Assembly (NCBI GenBank): GCA_044433415.1
Contig: JAWXTP010000016.1
Coordinates: 1 to 38,377 of the forward strand
DNA: 38,377 nucleotides
Origin: JAWXTP01 sp044433415
GTDB lineage: Bacteria > Bacteroidota > Bacteroidia > Bacteroidales > Rikenellaceae
Direction: 5' to 3'
The position numbers and the translations under genes are program-made. Positions 17,374 to 25,161 of the stretch are shown here, one piece after another; the stretch's first letter is position 1; every line of letters begins with the position of its first letter. A model generated the notes under the pieces. That model searched no databases. It saw nothing but the letters and a program-made list of their open reading frames with translations, and was not told where the DNA came from.

Positions 17374-17381
17374 CAAAGGTA
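17374..17381 (-). promoter_or_regulatory. Candidate -7 box for the phosphoesterase cluster
   Basis: CAAAGGTA on the plus strand reads TACCTTTG on the minus strand, fitting TAnnTTTG, 64 bases upstream of the first cluster gene. No convincing -33 element is seen at 19-21 bases. Confidence 0.4.
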
Positions 17382-17418
17382 TATATTTTTTTTGAGAAAA
17401 ATTATACTTTTTATAATC

Positions 17419-17572
17419 AAGTAGTGTAAAACAATTATTGTCATATTTTTAACAGCACTCTTGGAGCGATATTTTTTACTATTAAATCTCACTATATTTT
17501 CGATTCAATAGCAAAAAATCTCATCTCCAATAGCTGTCTTAAAAATACACCAATAATTATTTTACCCTACTT
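17419..17572. repeat. 154-bp imperfect inverted repeat, MITE-like
   Basis: The outer 22-base arms (17419-17440, AAGTAGTGTAAAACAATTA.. and 17551-17572) pair with two differences. The match continues inward: TATTTTTAACAGC..TTGGAG..ATTTTTTACTATT (about 17444-17482) against the complement of 17506-17547, with small gaps, around a short centre. The element has no ORF. Terminal repeats, size and lack of coding fit a miniature inverted-repeat element, or a long RNA hairpin. One arm also occurs alone at 8949-8970. No clear target-site duplication was found. The rest of the 17311-18028 gap is AT-rich, with a second TAGCTGTCTT copy at 17628-17637. Confidence 0.6.
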
Positions 17573-17798
17573 AAATCTTCTATAAAGACAGAAAAAACAT
17601 TTAGTTAGTTCTCCACATTTAGGTTAACTAGCTGTCTTGCAAAACCTTACTTACCTAAACTCATTAAACTACTAAACTTACTGATACTAACGAGCACTTG
17701 TTTTACTTTACTTCCTTGCCATATCATCACTTCATAACCTATACTAGTATCGGATCACACATATTGATGAATTTAACCTGCAAATACAACTGAACTTA

Positions 17799-17828
17799 TT
17801 GTTATTGTTATTATTGTTATTATTTTTG
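17799..17828 (+). promoter_or_regulatory. Candidate promoter for the zinc-ribbon gene pair
   Basis: TTG (17799-17801), 19 bases, then TATTTTTG (17821-17828), a reasonable Bacteroidota promoter, although it lies in a TTATTGTTA simple-repeat stretch that could produce the match by chance. Transcription from it would give a leader of nearly 200 bases, containing a small hairpin GATAAG-AACTTTA-CTTATC near 17970-17988. Confidence 0.35.
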
Positions 17829-17839
17829 CATATTGTTAA

Positions 17840-17974
17840 ATACTCATTTTTTATACAATCTATAACAACATTTATAATATCTCTGCTGATTTATTCTGTT
17901 GCCAATTGATAGATAAAAATGGTAAAACCCACTATGAAGTGGTTAATAGCAAAGGTGTAGTAGTTAGCAGATAA
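17840..17974 (+). pseudogene. Possible remnant of a gene 3' end
   Basis: An open frame of 44 codons without an ATG, ending TAA at 17972-17974. Its last 20 or so codons read like real protein (LIDKNGKTHYEVVNSKG, then VVVSR and stop), unlike the AT-rich random frames around it. It lies 54 bases upstream of the zinc-ribbon gene on the same strand. It may be the tail of a deleted gene. The family is not recognised and chance is a real alternative. Confidence 0.2.
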
Positions 17975-18028
17975 GAACTTTACTTATCCTAATGACACAC
18001 TATTAAGATAATCTAATATTTAATTATT

Positions 18029-18523
18029 ATGAATTCAAAATATCTTTATTTATACGATCAAAATGGAGAAGGCAGTATAACCTGCAAAGATTGTGGACAC
18101 ACAGTAGACGATGTACTCGCTTTTATCCATGGGTTTGGAGAGGGCTCTTCTTGCACTTATGGTGTTCAGTGTCAAGAATGTGGAACCTTTGGTCAATATT
18201 GGGATTTCGATCTTGAAGAATACAAAAGAATCACTAGAGAAATAGAAACAGACTATGAAATAAAATACACTGGTCGTTCAATAGTATTTTCAATGGAAAT
18301 GGACAGTCCTTTTGATATACTTCAAATTGCTATCTTCCTACCTAAATGGCTAAGACCATTTTTTCCTCGTGAGATAAAGAGAAAAGATGTATCTTATATA
18401 CCAGAACGACCAAGAAAAGACTGTCCTAAATGTAATAGTCTAAAAATAAGCAGAAGTCAACCTATTTTCTGCCCTAAATGTAAAAGTTATAACGTTAAAT
18501 ACAAATGCGAATATGAAACATAA
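18029..18523 (+). CDS. Small protein with zinc-ribbon cysteine pairs
   Basis: 164 residues, function not recognised. The N-terminal part has CKDCG (Cys19, Cys22) and, about 25 residues later, VQCQECGTFG, a four-cysteine zinc site. The middle (about 75-125) is charged with a short hydrophobic stretch (ILQIAIFLPKWLRPFF). The C-terminus has two further pairs, CPKCNS and CPKCKS, a second rubredoxin/zinc-ribbon-like site. No signal peptide, so probably cytoplasmic. It overlaps the next small gene by 11 bases, suggesting coupled translation. Lying between a repeat-rich gap and a terminator, the pair looks like accessory DNA. Confidence 0.75.
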   Translation: MNSKYLYLYDQNGEGSITCKDCGHTVDDVLAFIHGFGEGSSCTYGVQCQECGTFGQYWDFDLEEYKRITREIETDYEIKYTGRSIVFSMEMDSPFDILQIAIFLPKWLRPFFPREIKRKDVSYIPERPRKDCPKCNSLKISRSQPIFCPKCKSYNVKYKCEYET

Positions 18524-18704
18524 TATAAAAATTAAAGATAACAACTGTCACGAAACAATAATAGATATCAATAAATTAGAAACATTACCAGACAGTTACG
18601 ATAATCAACGGCGTATATTGGTTAGTCATCCATCTCCAAAATTAGAAGATCAGATTAAAAGAATACTAAATAACTTCGATGAAATAACAAAGACTATTAA
18701 ATAG
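18513..18704 (+). CDS. Small hypothetical protein
   Basis: 63 residues, charged and soluble, with a probable C-terminal helix (LEDQIKRILNNFDEITKTI). Function not recognised. Its start overlaps the end of the zinc-ribbon gene by 11 bases in another frame, and a bidirectional terminator follows, which supports a real two-gene unit. The size and coupling would suit an accessory partner, but nothing in the sequence proves this. Confidence 0.6.
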   Translation: MKHNIKIKDNNCHETIIDINKLETLPDSYDNQRRILVSHPSPKLEDQIKRILNNFDEITKTIK

Positions 18705-18775
18705 AACTTCCATTTAAATACACTTCTCAACTAATTGTAAAATAAAATTATTATAATTATGAAGTACATAATATT

Positions 18776-18817
18776 AAAAAAGAGAATTGAAGTACAAAAA
18801 CCTCAATTCTCCTTTTT
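18776..18817. terminator. Bidirectional terminator
   Basis: AAAAAAGAGAATTGA (18776-18790) pairs over GAGAATTGA with TCAATTCTC (18803-18811), followed by CTTTTT. It sits between the convergent small gene (+) and the MFS gene (-) and has A/T runs on both sides. Confidence 0.85.
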
Positions 18818-18848
18818 ATATAGATTTAAATAAAATCAACTACAAAAC

Positions 18849-20219
18849 CTATTTTAGGTTAGGTTTCTCAAGTCCATAACCACATTTAGCATCCTCATAT
18901 TTAAGAAGGTAAGCGAATACTAAACCTAGAGCACCAAACCCAGCGAAGATAAACATAGGCACTGTATAATCATACGCCACTACTCCACTTTCAGAAACAG
19001 ATTTACATACCTCACTGTCAAGTACGTATCCTACTAACAAAGGAACTCCCGAAAGACCTATGTTTTGAATCCAGAAAATTAAAGAGTAGGCTGTACCTAG
19101 TTTACTTTCATCAACAATCTTAGGGACACTAGGCCACATTGCAGAAGGTACTAATGAGAATGCTATACCTAGAACTATCATAAGCACAACGGCAATAAGC
19201 CAGTTAGTAACAAAAGGTAGAGCAAATAATACGTGTACACCTATCAACATAAGAGAACCTATAATCATAATAGTAGCACCCTTACCCTTTTTGTCATATA
19301 ACATACCAAAGAAAGGAGTTAAGAAAAGTGTACCCATAGGTAGAAGTGATGGGATGATACCTGCAAACTCAGGTTCTACACCAAATTTCTGAACCATTAA
19401 ATCAGAAGCATATTTTAGGAAAGGGAAAACTCCTGAGTAGAATAACACACAAAGTGCAGCTATATACCAGAAACCTTTAAGCTTTATAATACCTACTATA
19501 TCATAAAGTTTGAAGTCTTCTTTTTCTTGTTCTTCTTCTTTTTCTTGTTTGTCAAGTTTAATATCTAGTACACAGAACACTATAAAGCTAAATAAACCCA
19601 AAACTAGTAAAGCCATGCAGAAAAGCAGGGGAGTTGACGGGTGAGAAAAGTTTTTAGCAATAATTGGAGATACTGCAAGCGCTATAAGAGTACCTATACG
19701 TGCAGAGGCAACATTCAATCCTAATGCTAGAGCTACTTCTTTGCCTTTAAACCACTTAACGATAGATTTTGTAGCAGTAATACCAACGGCTTCAACACCT
19801 ACACCAAAAATTGCAAAACCCATAGATGCATAAAACACCTGACGAGACATAGTGATACCTACAAGGCCAAAAGAAATTTCTGGGTTGCTAAAATCTGTAG
19901 ATATAGCCCAATATTTGATTATCGTACCTACTAACATAACCCCTGTAGCTGCAAGACCTGTAAATCTAACACCCATTTTGTCAAGTATTATACCGCTAAA
20001 GATAAGCATAAACAGTATAACATTAAACCAACCATAGCTACTTGTAAAAACGCCGTATTCAGAACTTGTCCATCCTAACTCAGCTTCTAACATAGTTTTC
20101 AAAGGAGCCATAACATCCGTAATGATATACCCCGCAAGCATCGCAATCGACACTAATACAACTACTGACCATCGTGCAGCGTTGCTCTCTCTCAATTTTT
20201 TTTCTAATTTTTCTTTCAT
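18849..20219 (-). CDS. MFS transporter
   Basis: 456 residues with 12 predicted membrane segments. Major facilitator features include a GIILDKMGVRFTG loop between segments 2 and 3 and a PFFGMLYDKKGKG loop in the second half, and a charged central loop (KLDKQEKEEEQEKEDFK, about 218-234). Substrate not evident; the sequence resembles Bacteroidota MFS proteins annotated as nitrate/oxalate-type or MFSD1-like carriers, so no substrate is assigned. It is a single gene with a terminator at its 3' end and is divergent from the M23 peptidase gene. Confidence 0.88.
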   Translation of the reverse strand: MKEKLEKKLRESNAARWSVVVLVSIAMLAGYIITDVMAPLKTMLEAELGWTSSEYGVFTSSYGWFNVILFMLIFSGIILDKMGVRFTGLAATGVMLVGTIIKYWAISTDFSNPEISFGLVGITMSRQVFYASMGFAIFGVGVEAVGITATKSIVKWFKGKEVALALGLNVASARIGTLIALAVSPIIAKNFSHPSTPLLFCMALLVLGLFSFIVFCVLDIKLDKQEKEEEQEKEDFKLYDIVGIIKLKGFWYIAALCVLFYSGVFPFLKYASDLMVQKFGVEPEFAGIIPSLLPMGTLFLTPFFGMLYDKKGKGATIMIIGSLMLIGVHVLFALPFVTNWLIAVVLMIVLGIAFSLVPSAMWPSVPKIVDESKLGTAYSLIFWIQNIGLSGVPLLVGYVLDSEVCKSVSESGVVAYDYTVPMFIFAGFGALGLVFAYLLKYEDAKCGYGLEKPNLK

Positions 20220-20269
20220 TGATTTAAGAATTTATTTTTAATGTTTTCAAAAATTTCTAAAAATTTCAT

Positions 20270-20277
20270 CAAAGGTA
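20270..20277 (-). promoter_or_regulatory. Candidate -7 box for the MFS gene
   Basis: CAAAGGTA on the plus strand is TACCTTTG on the minus strand, 51 bases upstream of the MFS ATG. The -33 region lacks a TTTG. On the plus strand, TATTTTTG at 20311-20318 is a possible -7 box for the M23 gene. Confidence 0.35.
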
Positions 20278-20344
20278 GTACATTTTTAGGGAAGTTGTTA
20301 TTTTTTTTGTTATTTTTGTTATTTTTAAACCCTATAAATACGAT

Positions 20345-22060
20345 ATGAAAAAAATAATCTTACACTTTTTTACTCTTTTAGCACCTATATTAGCTAGTGC
20401 TCAAGAATACGCAAATCCTTTAGATATAGACCTAATATTAAGTTCTAATTTTGGAGAGATACGAGAAAACCACTTCCACTCAGGTCTAGACTTTAAAACA
20501 GGAAACGTGGAAGGCAAAAACGTATATTCTATAGAAAGCGGCTACATATCTCGCATTTATGTAAGTCCTACAGGCTATGGCAATGCTCTTTACATATATC
20601 ATCCAACAAAAGGCAGTACTAGCGTTTACGGTCACTTACGTAATTTTACCCCTGAAATAGAGGCTTACGTAAGAAAATACCAATACAGAAACAAACGCTT
20701 CTTTGCTGACCTTTACCCAGACAAAACTGCTTTCCCTGTTGAAAAAGGAGAGCTTGTAGCCTACTCTGGTAACTCAGGTTCTTCGGGCGGTCCACACCTG
20801 CATTTTGAAATCCGAAATGCTAACAACGAACCTGTAAGTATTCTCAGAAATACAGCATTTATGGCAAAAAATGCTGCTCGCATGGTAAAAGACGAAATCT
20901 GCCCTACTATACATTCTGTATCTTTAGTAAGAGTTGACACTGTAAGAGGAGTCCCAATTCATACAACTTATAAAAAGGTAAACGCCACAAAAGTAGGTAA
21001 CACTTACAAATTAGCTAATGACACTCTAGGAATACAAGCAGCAAGTTATTTTGTTATAGAAGTATCGGAACGAAAAACAGGTACATCCAATATCTTTGGT
21101 ATCTACTCTATGGATGTCTTAAGAAGTGGTAATCCATTTTTTAGTTTCAAATTAGACAAAGTGTCTTTTGGGAACACGCGTTACATAAACACTTTTTGTA
21201 AGTTTCCTGAAACTTCCGAAAATAGAAATGACAAAATCCGCACCTATATTTCTCCTAATAACAAGTTACATATTTACGGCAAAGTAGAAAACCGAGGAGT
21301 TGTAAAACCTCAGTCTATAAATGACGTAGAAACTATCTCTGTAGAAATATCTGACGACGATAACAATAAAGCTACTCTAGAATTTTCTATAAAAGCTGAC
21401 ATCAAAGAGAATAGTGTAACTCTAAGCGATGCAGGTCTCCCTATTTGGTGGAAAAACGGTGCTTCTACAAAAGTAGGTGACTTAAAAATTGAAGTTCCTG
21501 CCCTAGCTCTTTATGAGTCCGAGTTATTAGATATCGTAGAGCAGCCTAAATCAACAAAAACCGTTTCAAATATCTACATCGCAGGAAACAAAGATACTAA
21601 ATTACAAAAGTCTATAACTTTAACCTTTGATATAGACTCTATTTCTTCTGTTGACAGATCTAAGCTAACTATAGTTTCTATAGACTCTAAAGGTAAATTT
21701 TCATCTAAAGGGGGCAGCGTTTCTGGTAATAAAATCATTGCTAAAGTATCTAACTTTGGCACTTATGCCCTAGCTTTAGACTCTACAGCTCCTACTGTTA
21801 CTCCTAAGTACAACACTGCGGAGACACAAAGCGGCAAAACCTATTTGTCATTTAAAATTGACGATGAACTTTCTGGCATCAAAACATATAGCGCAACTAT
21901 TAACGACAAATGGGCATTACTAGAGTATGACCCTAAAACTAAAAGTGTTATGCACCCATTAGCTGACGGCATTGCCCAAAAAGGAAACAACACCATACAG
22001 GTAACAATTACTGACAGTGTAGGTAATATAGGAACTTATAAAGGAACGTTTATCTATTAG
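20345..22060 (+). CDS. M23 family metallopeptidase with C-terminal beta domains
   Basis: 571 residues with a signal peptide (1-20, LASAQE). The LytM/M23 zinc peptidase domain is at about 35-160: HFHSGLDF (His45, Asp49), YGHL (His97) and GPHLHFEIRN (His151, His153), so all catalytic and zinc residues are present. The rest (170-571) is beta-rich, ending in an Ig-like module (SGKTYLSFKIDDELSGI ... ITDSVGNIGTYKG). Expected to cut peptidoglycan cross-links in the periplasm or to act in cell-envelope remodelling. Alone on its transcript; the following 28-bp repeat array begins 21 bases after the stop. Confidence 0.93.
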   Translation: MKKIILHFFTLLAPILASAQEYANPLDIDLILSSNFGEIRENHFHSGLDFKTGNVEGKNVYSIESGYISRIYVSPTGYGNALYIYHPTKGSTSVYGHLRNFTPEIEAYVRKYQYRNKRFFADLYPDKTAFPVEKGELVAYSGNSGSSGGPHLHFEIRNANNEPVSILRNTAFMAKNAARMVKDEICPTIHSVSLVRVDTVRGVPIHTTYKKVNATKVGNTYKLANDTLGIQAASYFVIEVSERKTGTSNIFGIYSMDVLRSGNPFFSFKLDKVSFGNTRYINTFCKFPETSENRNDKIRTYISPNNKLHIYGKVENRGVVKPQSINDVETISVEISDDDNNKATLEFSIKADIKENSVTLSDAGLPIWWKNGASTKVGDLKIEVPALALYESELLDIVEQPKSTKTVSNIYIAGNKDTKLQKSITLTFDIDSISSVDRSKLTIVSIDSKGKFSSKGGSVSGNKIIAKVSNFGTYALALDSTAPTVTPKYNTAETQSGKTYLSFKIDDELSGIKTYSATINDKWALLEYDPKTKSVMHPLADGIAQKGNNTIQVTITDSVGNIGTYKGTFIY

Positions 22061-22081
22061 TTGGCATTATATTCGTTTTTG

Positions 22082-22221
22082 AAATATCAACCGTTTTTGG
22101 TTGATATTGAAATATCAACCGTTTTTGGTTGATTTTCAAATATCAACCGTTTTTGGTTGATTTTCAAATATCAACTGTTTTTGGTTGATTTTAAAATATC
22201 AACCATTTTTGGTTGATATTT
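22082..22221 (+). promoter_or_regulatory. Five tandem 28-bp operator-like repeats
   Basis: Five head-to-tail units begin at 22082, 22110, 22138, 22166 and 22194, exactly 28 bases apart. Each reads close to AAATATCAACCGTTTTTGG followed by TTGATTTTC and contains the dyad TCAACC-N6-GGTTGA. Units 1 and 5 have the longest dyad (ATATCAACC/GGTTGATAT); unit 4 has one change (CAACTG), unit 5 has CAACCA. There are no spacers. The right arm of unit 5 overlaps the -33 region of the SatD promoter, so binding there would block transcription. In RNA each unit would also form a small hairpin. Confidence 0.85.
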
Positions 22222-22242
22222 CAAAAATAATTACTATCTTTG
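22212..22242 (+). promoter_or_regulatory. Promoter of the SatD-DUF3307 operon
   Basis: GTTG (22212-22215), 19 bases, TATCTTTG (22235-22242). The -33 element lies inside the GGTTGA arm of the fifth repeat. A start near 22248 places the SatD ATG at 22266 and excludes the upstream in-frame ATG at 22185. Confidence 0.7.
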
Positions 22243-22265
22243 TTGAATCAAAACAACATACAACA

Positions 22266-22898
22266 ATGGAAAAAGTAGGAGTAATAACTGGCGACATTGT
22301 AAAATCAAGTCAAATAAAATCAGAACATAAAGATACATTAATAAAAATTATACATGAACTAAAAAAAGATGTATCAGATATATGTTCTATAGAAATAGAG
22401 TTTTTCAGAGGAGATAGCTTTCAAATATTAGTTAATGATGTGAAACATACCCTTCTGATTGCTATAATATTAAGAGCTAAACTTAGGTGCGCAGCATCTA
22501 AGGTAAGGTGTGATGCACGCGTTTCAATAGGGATAGGTAGTATTGAATACATCAACGAAAGCATTAAACTATCAGATGGTGAGGCTTTCAGATTCTCTGG
22601 TAGAGGACTCGATAATATAGGTAAGAAAAACTGTTTAATAATCACAACTCCATGGCAAGCAGTGAATGATGAATTTGCAATCTCTACACCTTTCGTGGAT
22701 GATATTATATCAAATTGGACTAAATATCAAGCCAATACAATTTTCATATCTCTTTCAACTAACACAACACAAAAGGATGTATCTACTATCATTGATAAAT
22801 CCACACAAAATGTTAGTAAGTTATTAAATACTGCAAAAGAGCAATTAATAAGACCCTACATAAATAGATTTATGAAACTTATTGAAGCAAACTTATAA
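22266..22898 (+). CDS. SatD family protein with C-terminal helix-turn-helix
   Basis: 210 residues from the ATG at 22266; the in-frame ATG at 22185 lies inside the repeat array and upstream of the promoter, so it was not used. SatD-family motifs: GVITGDIVKSS (5-15), EFFRGDSFQ (45-53), ARVSIGIG (84-91) and GEAFRFSGRGLD (105-116). The C-terminal part (about 165-190, TTQKDVSTIIDKSTQNVSKL) has the spacing of a helix-turn-helix. SatD is named from the Streptococcus mutans secretion/acid tolerance locus; its biochemical role is not established. The next gene, DUF3307, is its usual neighbour. The HTH and the adjacent dyad array suggest that the protein represses its own operon; this is inference. Confidence 0.85.
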   Translation: MEKVGVITGDIVKSSQIKSEHKDTLIKIIHELKKDVSDICSIEIEFFRGDSFQILVNDVKHTLLIAIILRAKLRCAASKVRCDARVSIGIGSIEYINESIKLSDGEAFRFSGRGLDNIGKKNCLIITTPWQAVNDEFAISTPFVDDIISNWTKYQANTIFISLSTNTTQKDVSTIIDKSTQNVSKLLNTAKEQLIRPYINRFMKLIEANL

Positions 22899-22909
22899 AA
22901 TAAATTACA

Positions 22910-23632
22910 ATGGAGAATAGTATAGAACTACTTATACGATTGATATTTGCGCACATATTATGCGATTTTATTTTTCAAAATAAAAGGATGGTAGATAAGA
23001 AGCAAAGTGATAATAATATTCAAAAATATAGCGCTATCACTATTCATAGTCTTACTCATTCTATATGTTCATACATCATTCTTATGGAGTGGCAATATTG
23101 GAGTGTGCCTTTAATAGTGTTCATTTCTCATTTCACCATTGATAGCCTAAAATCCAACTGTAAGAATAAAGGTTTATTAATATTCTCAATAGACCAGATT
23201 TTACATCTTTTAACTATTGTTGTGATGTGGGCAATTATTTTTAATACTAGCTCTCCATCATCTTTAAAGTTAGATGACGTATTAAGTTCTCAAAATATCC
23301 TAATCTTAACAGCCTATTTACTAGTACTAAAACCAGCCTCTATAATACTAAGCCTATTCTTCAATAGATGGAACATAGAAAGCAATATGAAAGGTCTTCC
23401 AAATGCTGGCAAATGGATAGGCTACTTCGAAAGAATATTAATTATAACATCAATCTTAACTTCACAAGCAGAGATGATAGGATTTCTTATAGCTGCAAAA
23501 TCCATTTTCCGTTTTGGAGAGCTTAAACATGCAAACGAGATAAAAGTAACCGAATATATACTAATAGGGACATTTGCGAGCTTTACCTATGCTATAGTAG
23601 TTGGGTATATGGCAAAATTTTTATTAGGATAA
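22910..23632 (+). CDS. DUF3307 membrane protein
   Basis: 240 residues, about six to seven hydrophobic segments. Family features: IFAHILCDFIFQNKRMV (13-29), conserved His pairs in TIHSLTHS (about 45-52), FISHFTIDSLK (about 72-82) and SIDQILHLLTI (about 92-102). The conserved His/Asp positions near the membrane face suggest a metal site or an enzyme, but the family's function is not known. Starts 12 bases after the SatD stop, so one operon. No clear terminator follows, only the repeats at 23667-23722. Confidence 0.85.
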   Translation: MENSIELLIRLIFAHILCDFIFQNKRMVDKKQSDNNIQKYSAITIHSLTHSICSYIILMEWQYWSVPLIVFISHFTIDSLKSNCKNKGLLIFSIDQILHLLTIVVMWAIIFNTSSPSSLKLDDVLSSQNILILTAYLLVLKPASIILSLFFNRWNIESNMKGLPNAGKWIGYFERILIITSILTSQAEMIGFLIAAKSIFRFGELKHANEIKVTEYILIGTFASFTYAIVVGYMAKFLLG

Positions 23633-23666
23633 ACTTTAGGACAACTTCAAAAGCTGCAAACCTAAC

Positions 23667-23722
23667 ACCCAAATCCTAAACAAAAACATCCAAATTTGGG
23701 TATATAATGTTTATATTTGGGT
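23667..23722. promoter_or_regulatory. ATTTGGGT repeats with a -7 box
   Basis: ATTTGGGTAT occurs at 23694 and again at 23715, 21 bases apart (two helical turns); the inverted form ACCCAAAT is at 23667-23674, and CCAAATTTGG at 23690-23699 is a palindrome. TATATTTG (23712-23719), a -7 consensus, overlaps the second repeat, but its -33 partner is not at the right distance. The layout suggests a regulated promoter for the downstream flavoprotein gene. In the remaining 23633-23957 gap a second -7-like TATCTTTG is at 23847-23854, and two hairpins are listed separately. Confidence 0.4.
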
Positions 23723-23902
23723 ATCGTATATTTATATTCCACAAACACCTAGTCTGGTGAATCTTACCTTAAATTCTTACATCAACTTACTTTCTGAGGG
23801 ACGTATAAAAAAGAGATGAGACACTTCTCGTATAATGAAAGAAACGTATCTTTGATGTACGTTGGAGAAGTATTTTCAACGCACACCCTTCATTTTAGAG
23901 GG

Positions 23903-23940
23903 GTTAATCAAAGATTAACTGGTTTACAACTTAGTAAACC
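23903..23940 (+). promoter_or_regulatory. Two adjacent small hairpins before the flavoprotein gene
   Basis: GTTAATC-AAA-GATTAAC (23903-23919) and GGTTTAC-AACTTA-GTAAACC (23921-23940) are perfect 7-bp dyads one base apart, ending 17 bases before the ATG. They could be operators or structures controlling translation. The short ORF that runs through them from 23816 has no other support. Confidence 0.5.
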
Positions 23941-23957
23941 TGAATATATATTATACA

Positions 23958-25040
23958 ATGAAAATGAAAGCATTTCAAATTGGAGATTTAAAAATCTCAC
24001 TACCTATCATCCAAGGCGGTATGGGTGTAGGTGTGTCATTATCAGGCCTAGCCTCAGCAGTAGCTTCTGAAGGCGGTGTAGGCGTTATATCTTGTGCAGG
24101 TATAGGACTTTATTATCCTAAGTTAGCCAAGGACTACTTTTCATCATGTGTGGAAGGTTTAAAAGAAGAGATACATAAAGCACGTTCAAAAACTAGTGGT
24201 GTTATAGGTGTGAATATCATGGTAGTATTACAAAACTTCTCAGACATGGTCAAAACATGTATTTCTGAAAAAGTAGATATCATCTTCTCTGGTGCAGGTC
24301 TACCTTTAGATTTACCATCTTATCTTACAAAAGATAGCGTTACAAAGCTAGTACCTATAGTTTCGTCAGCACGTGCTGCAAAACTTATCTGTGATAAGTG
24401 GATAAACAATTTTGGCTATGTTCCAGATGCTATAGTTGTTGAAGGACCTAAAGCTGGTGGTCACCTAGGTTATAAAGTAAACCAAATTGAAGACGAAAAT
24501 TTCTCTTTAGAAAAAATCGTTCCAGAGGTTGTAGACCAAATAAAAATTTACGAAGAAAAACATAACCGCACTATCCCAGTTATCGCCGCAGGGGGTATTA
24601 TGACAGGTGAAGATATTTACAAAATGATAGAGCTAGGAGCTACTGCTGTACAGTTAGGGACAAAATTTGTCACGACTACAGAATGTGATGCTTCAGAAGA
24701 TTTCAAACAAACCTACCTAAGAAGCACTAAGAGTGATATAGAAATCATTCAAAGTCCTGTAGGTCTTCCAGGTCGCGCTATCAACGGAGAATTCATACAG
24801 CACGTCAAAGAAGGCACAACAAAACCTAAGCGTTGTTCTTTTAACTGTATAAAAAGCTGTGACTACACTAAGAGCGCATATTGCATAGTTAAAGCCTTAT
24901 TCTTTGCTGCTAAAGGAAACCTAAAAAAAGGATATGCCTTTGCAGGAGCTAATGCTTACCTTTCAGATAAAATCTCTAGTGTTAAGGAAACAATAGAAAC
25001 TCTAAAACGAGAATACGAACAGATAAAAATCAAGAATTAG
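23958..25040 (+). CDS. Nitronate monooxygenase-like FMN protein
   Basis: 360 residues, TIM-barrel NMO/2-nitropropane dioxygenase family. Motifs: PIIQGGMGVGVS (16-27), SGAGLPLDLP (111-120), VVEGPKAGGHLG (160-171, catalytic His169), VIAAGGIMTGEDI (208-220) and ATAVQLGTKFV (229-239) for FMN phosphate binding. The family oxidises alkyl nitronates or, in FabK-like members, reduces enoyl-ACP. A C-terminal extension carries Cys293, Cys297, Cys301 and Cys309 (CSFNCIKSCDYTKSAYC), a spacing that could bind an iron-sulfur cluster or zinc. This points to a subgroup distinct from classical nitronate monooxygenase, so the reaction is uncertain. ATG at 23964 is an alternative start. Confidence 0.85.
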   Translation: MKMKAFQIGDLKISLPIIQGGMGVGVSLSGLASAVASEGGVGVISCAGIGLYYPKLAKDYFSSCVEGLKEEIHKARSKTSGVIGVNIMVVLQNFSDMVKTCISEKVDIIFSGAGLPLDLPSYLTKDSVTKLVPIVSSARAAKLICDKWINNFGYVPDAIVVEGPKAGGHLGYKVNQIEDENFSLEKIVPEVVDQIKIYEEKHNRTIPVIAAGGIMTGEDIYKMIELGATAVQLGTKFVTTTECDASEDFKQTYLRSTKSDIEIIQSPVGLPGRAINGEFIQHVKEGTTKPKRCSFNCIKSCDYTKSAYCIVKALFFAAKGNLKKGYAFAGANAYLSDKISSVKETIETLKREYEQIKIKN

Positions 25041-25161
25041 ACGATTTAAATTAGTTCGTATGATTGATATGTTACTGGGTCAAACTGAGTCATATAGGGT
25101 CTGACTGGGTCGCGACAAGCGACTAGATAATTAAAGTTACAATATTTTATAATTATTTTGG

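Noticed and set aside
22082..22221. The 28-bp repeats as a CRISPR array
   Set aside because: Units are head to tail with no spacers and no cas genes are present; each contains an internal dyad, which fits operator sites better.
22185..22265. Upstream ATG (22185) as start of the SatD gene
   Set aside because: It lies inside the repeat array and upstream of the -7 box; the family begins at the GVITGDIV segment just after the ATG at 22266.
23816..24070. 84-codon ORF overlapping the NMO start
   Set aside because: It runs through the hairpins and into the NMO gene in another frame and has no family features.
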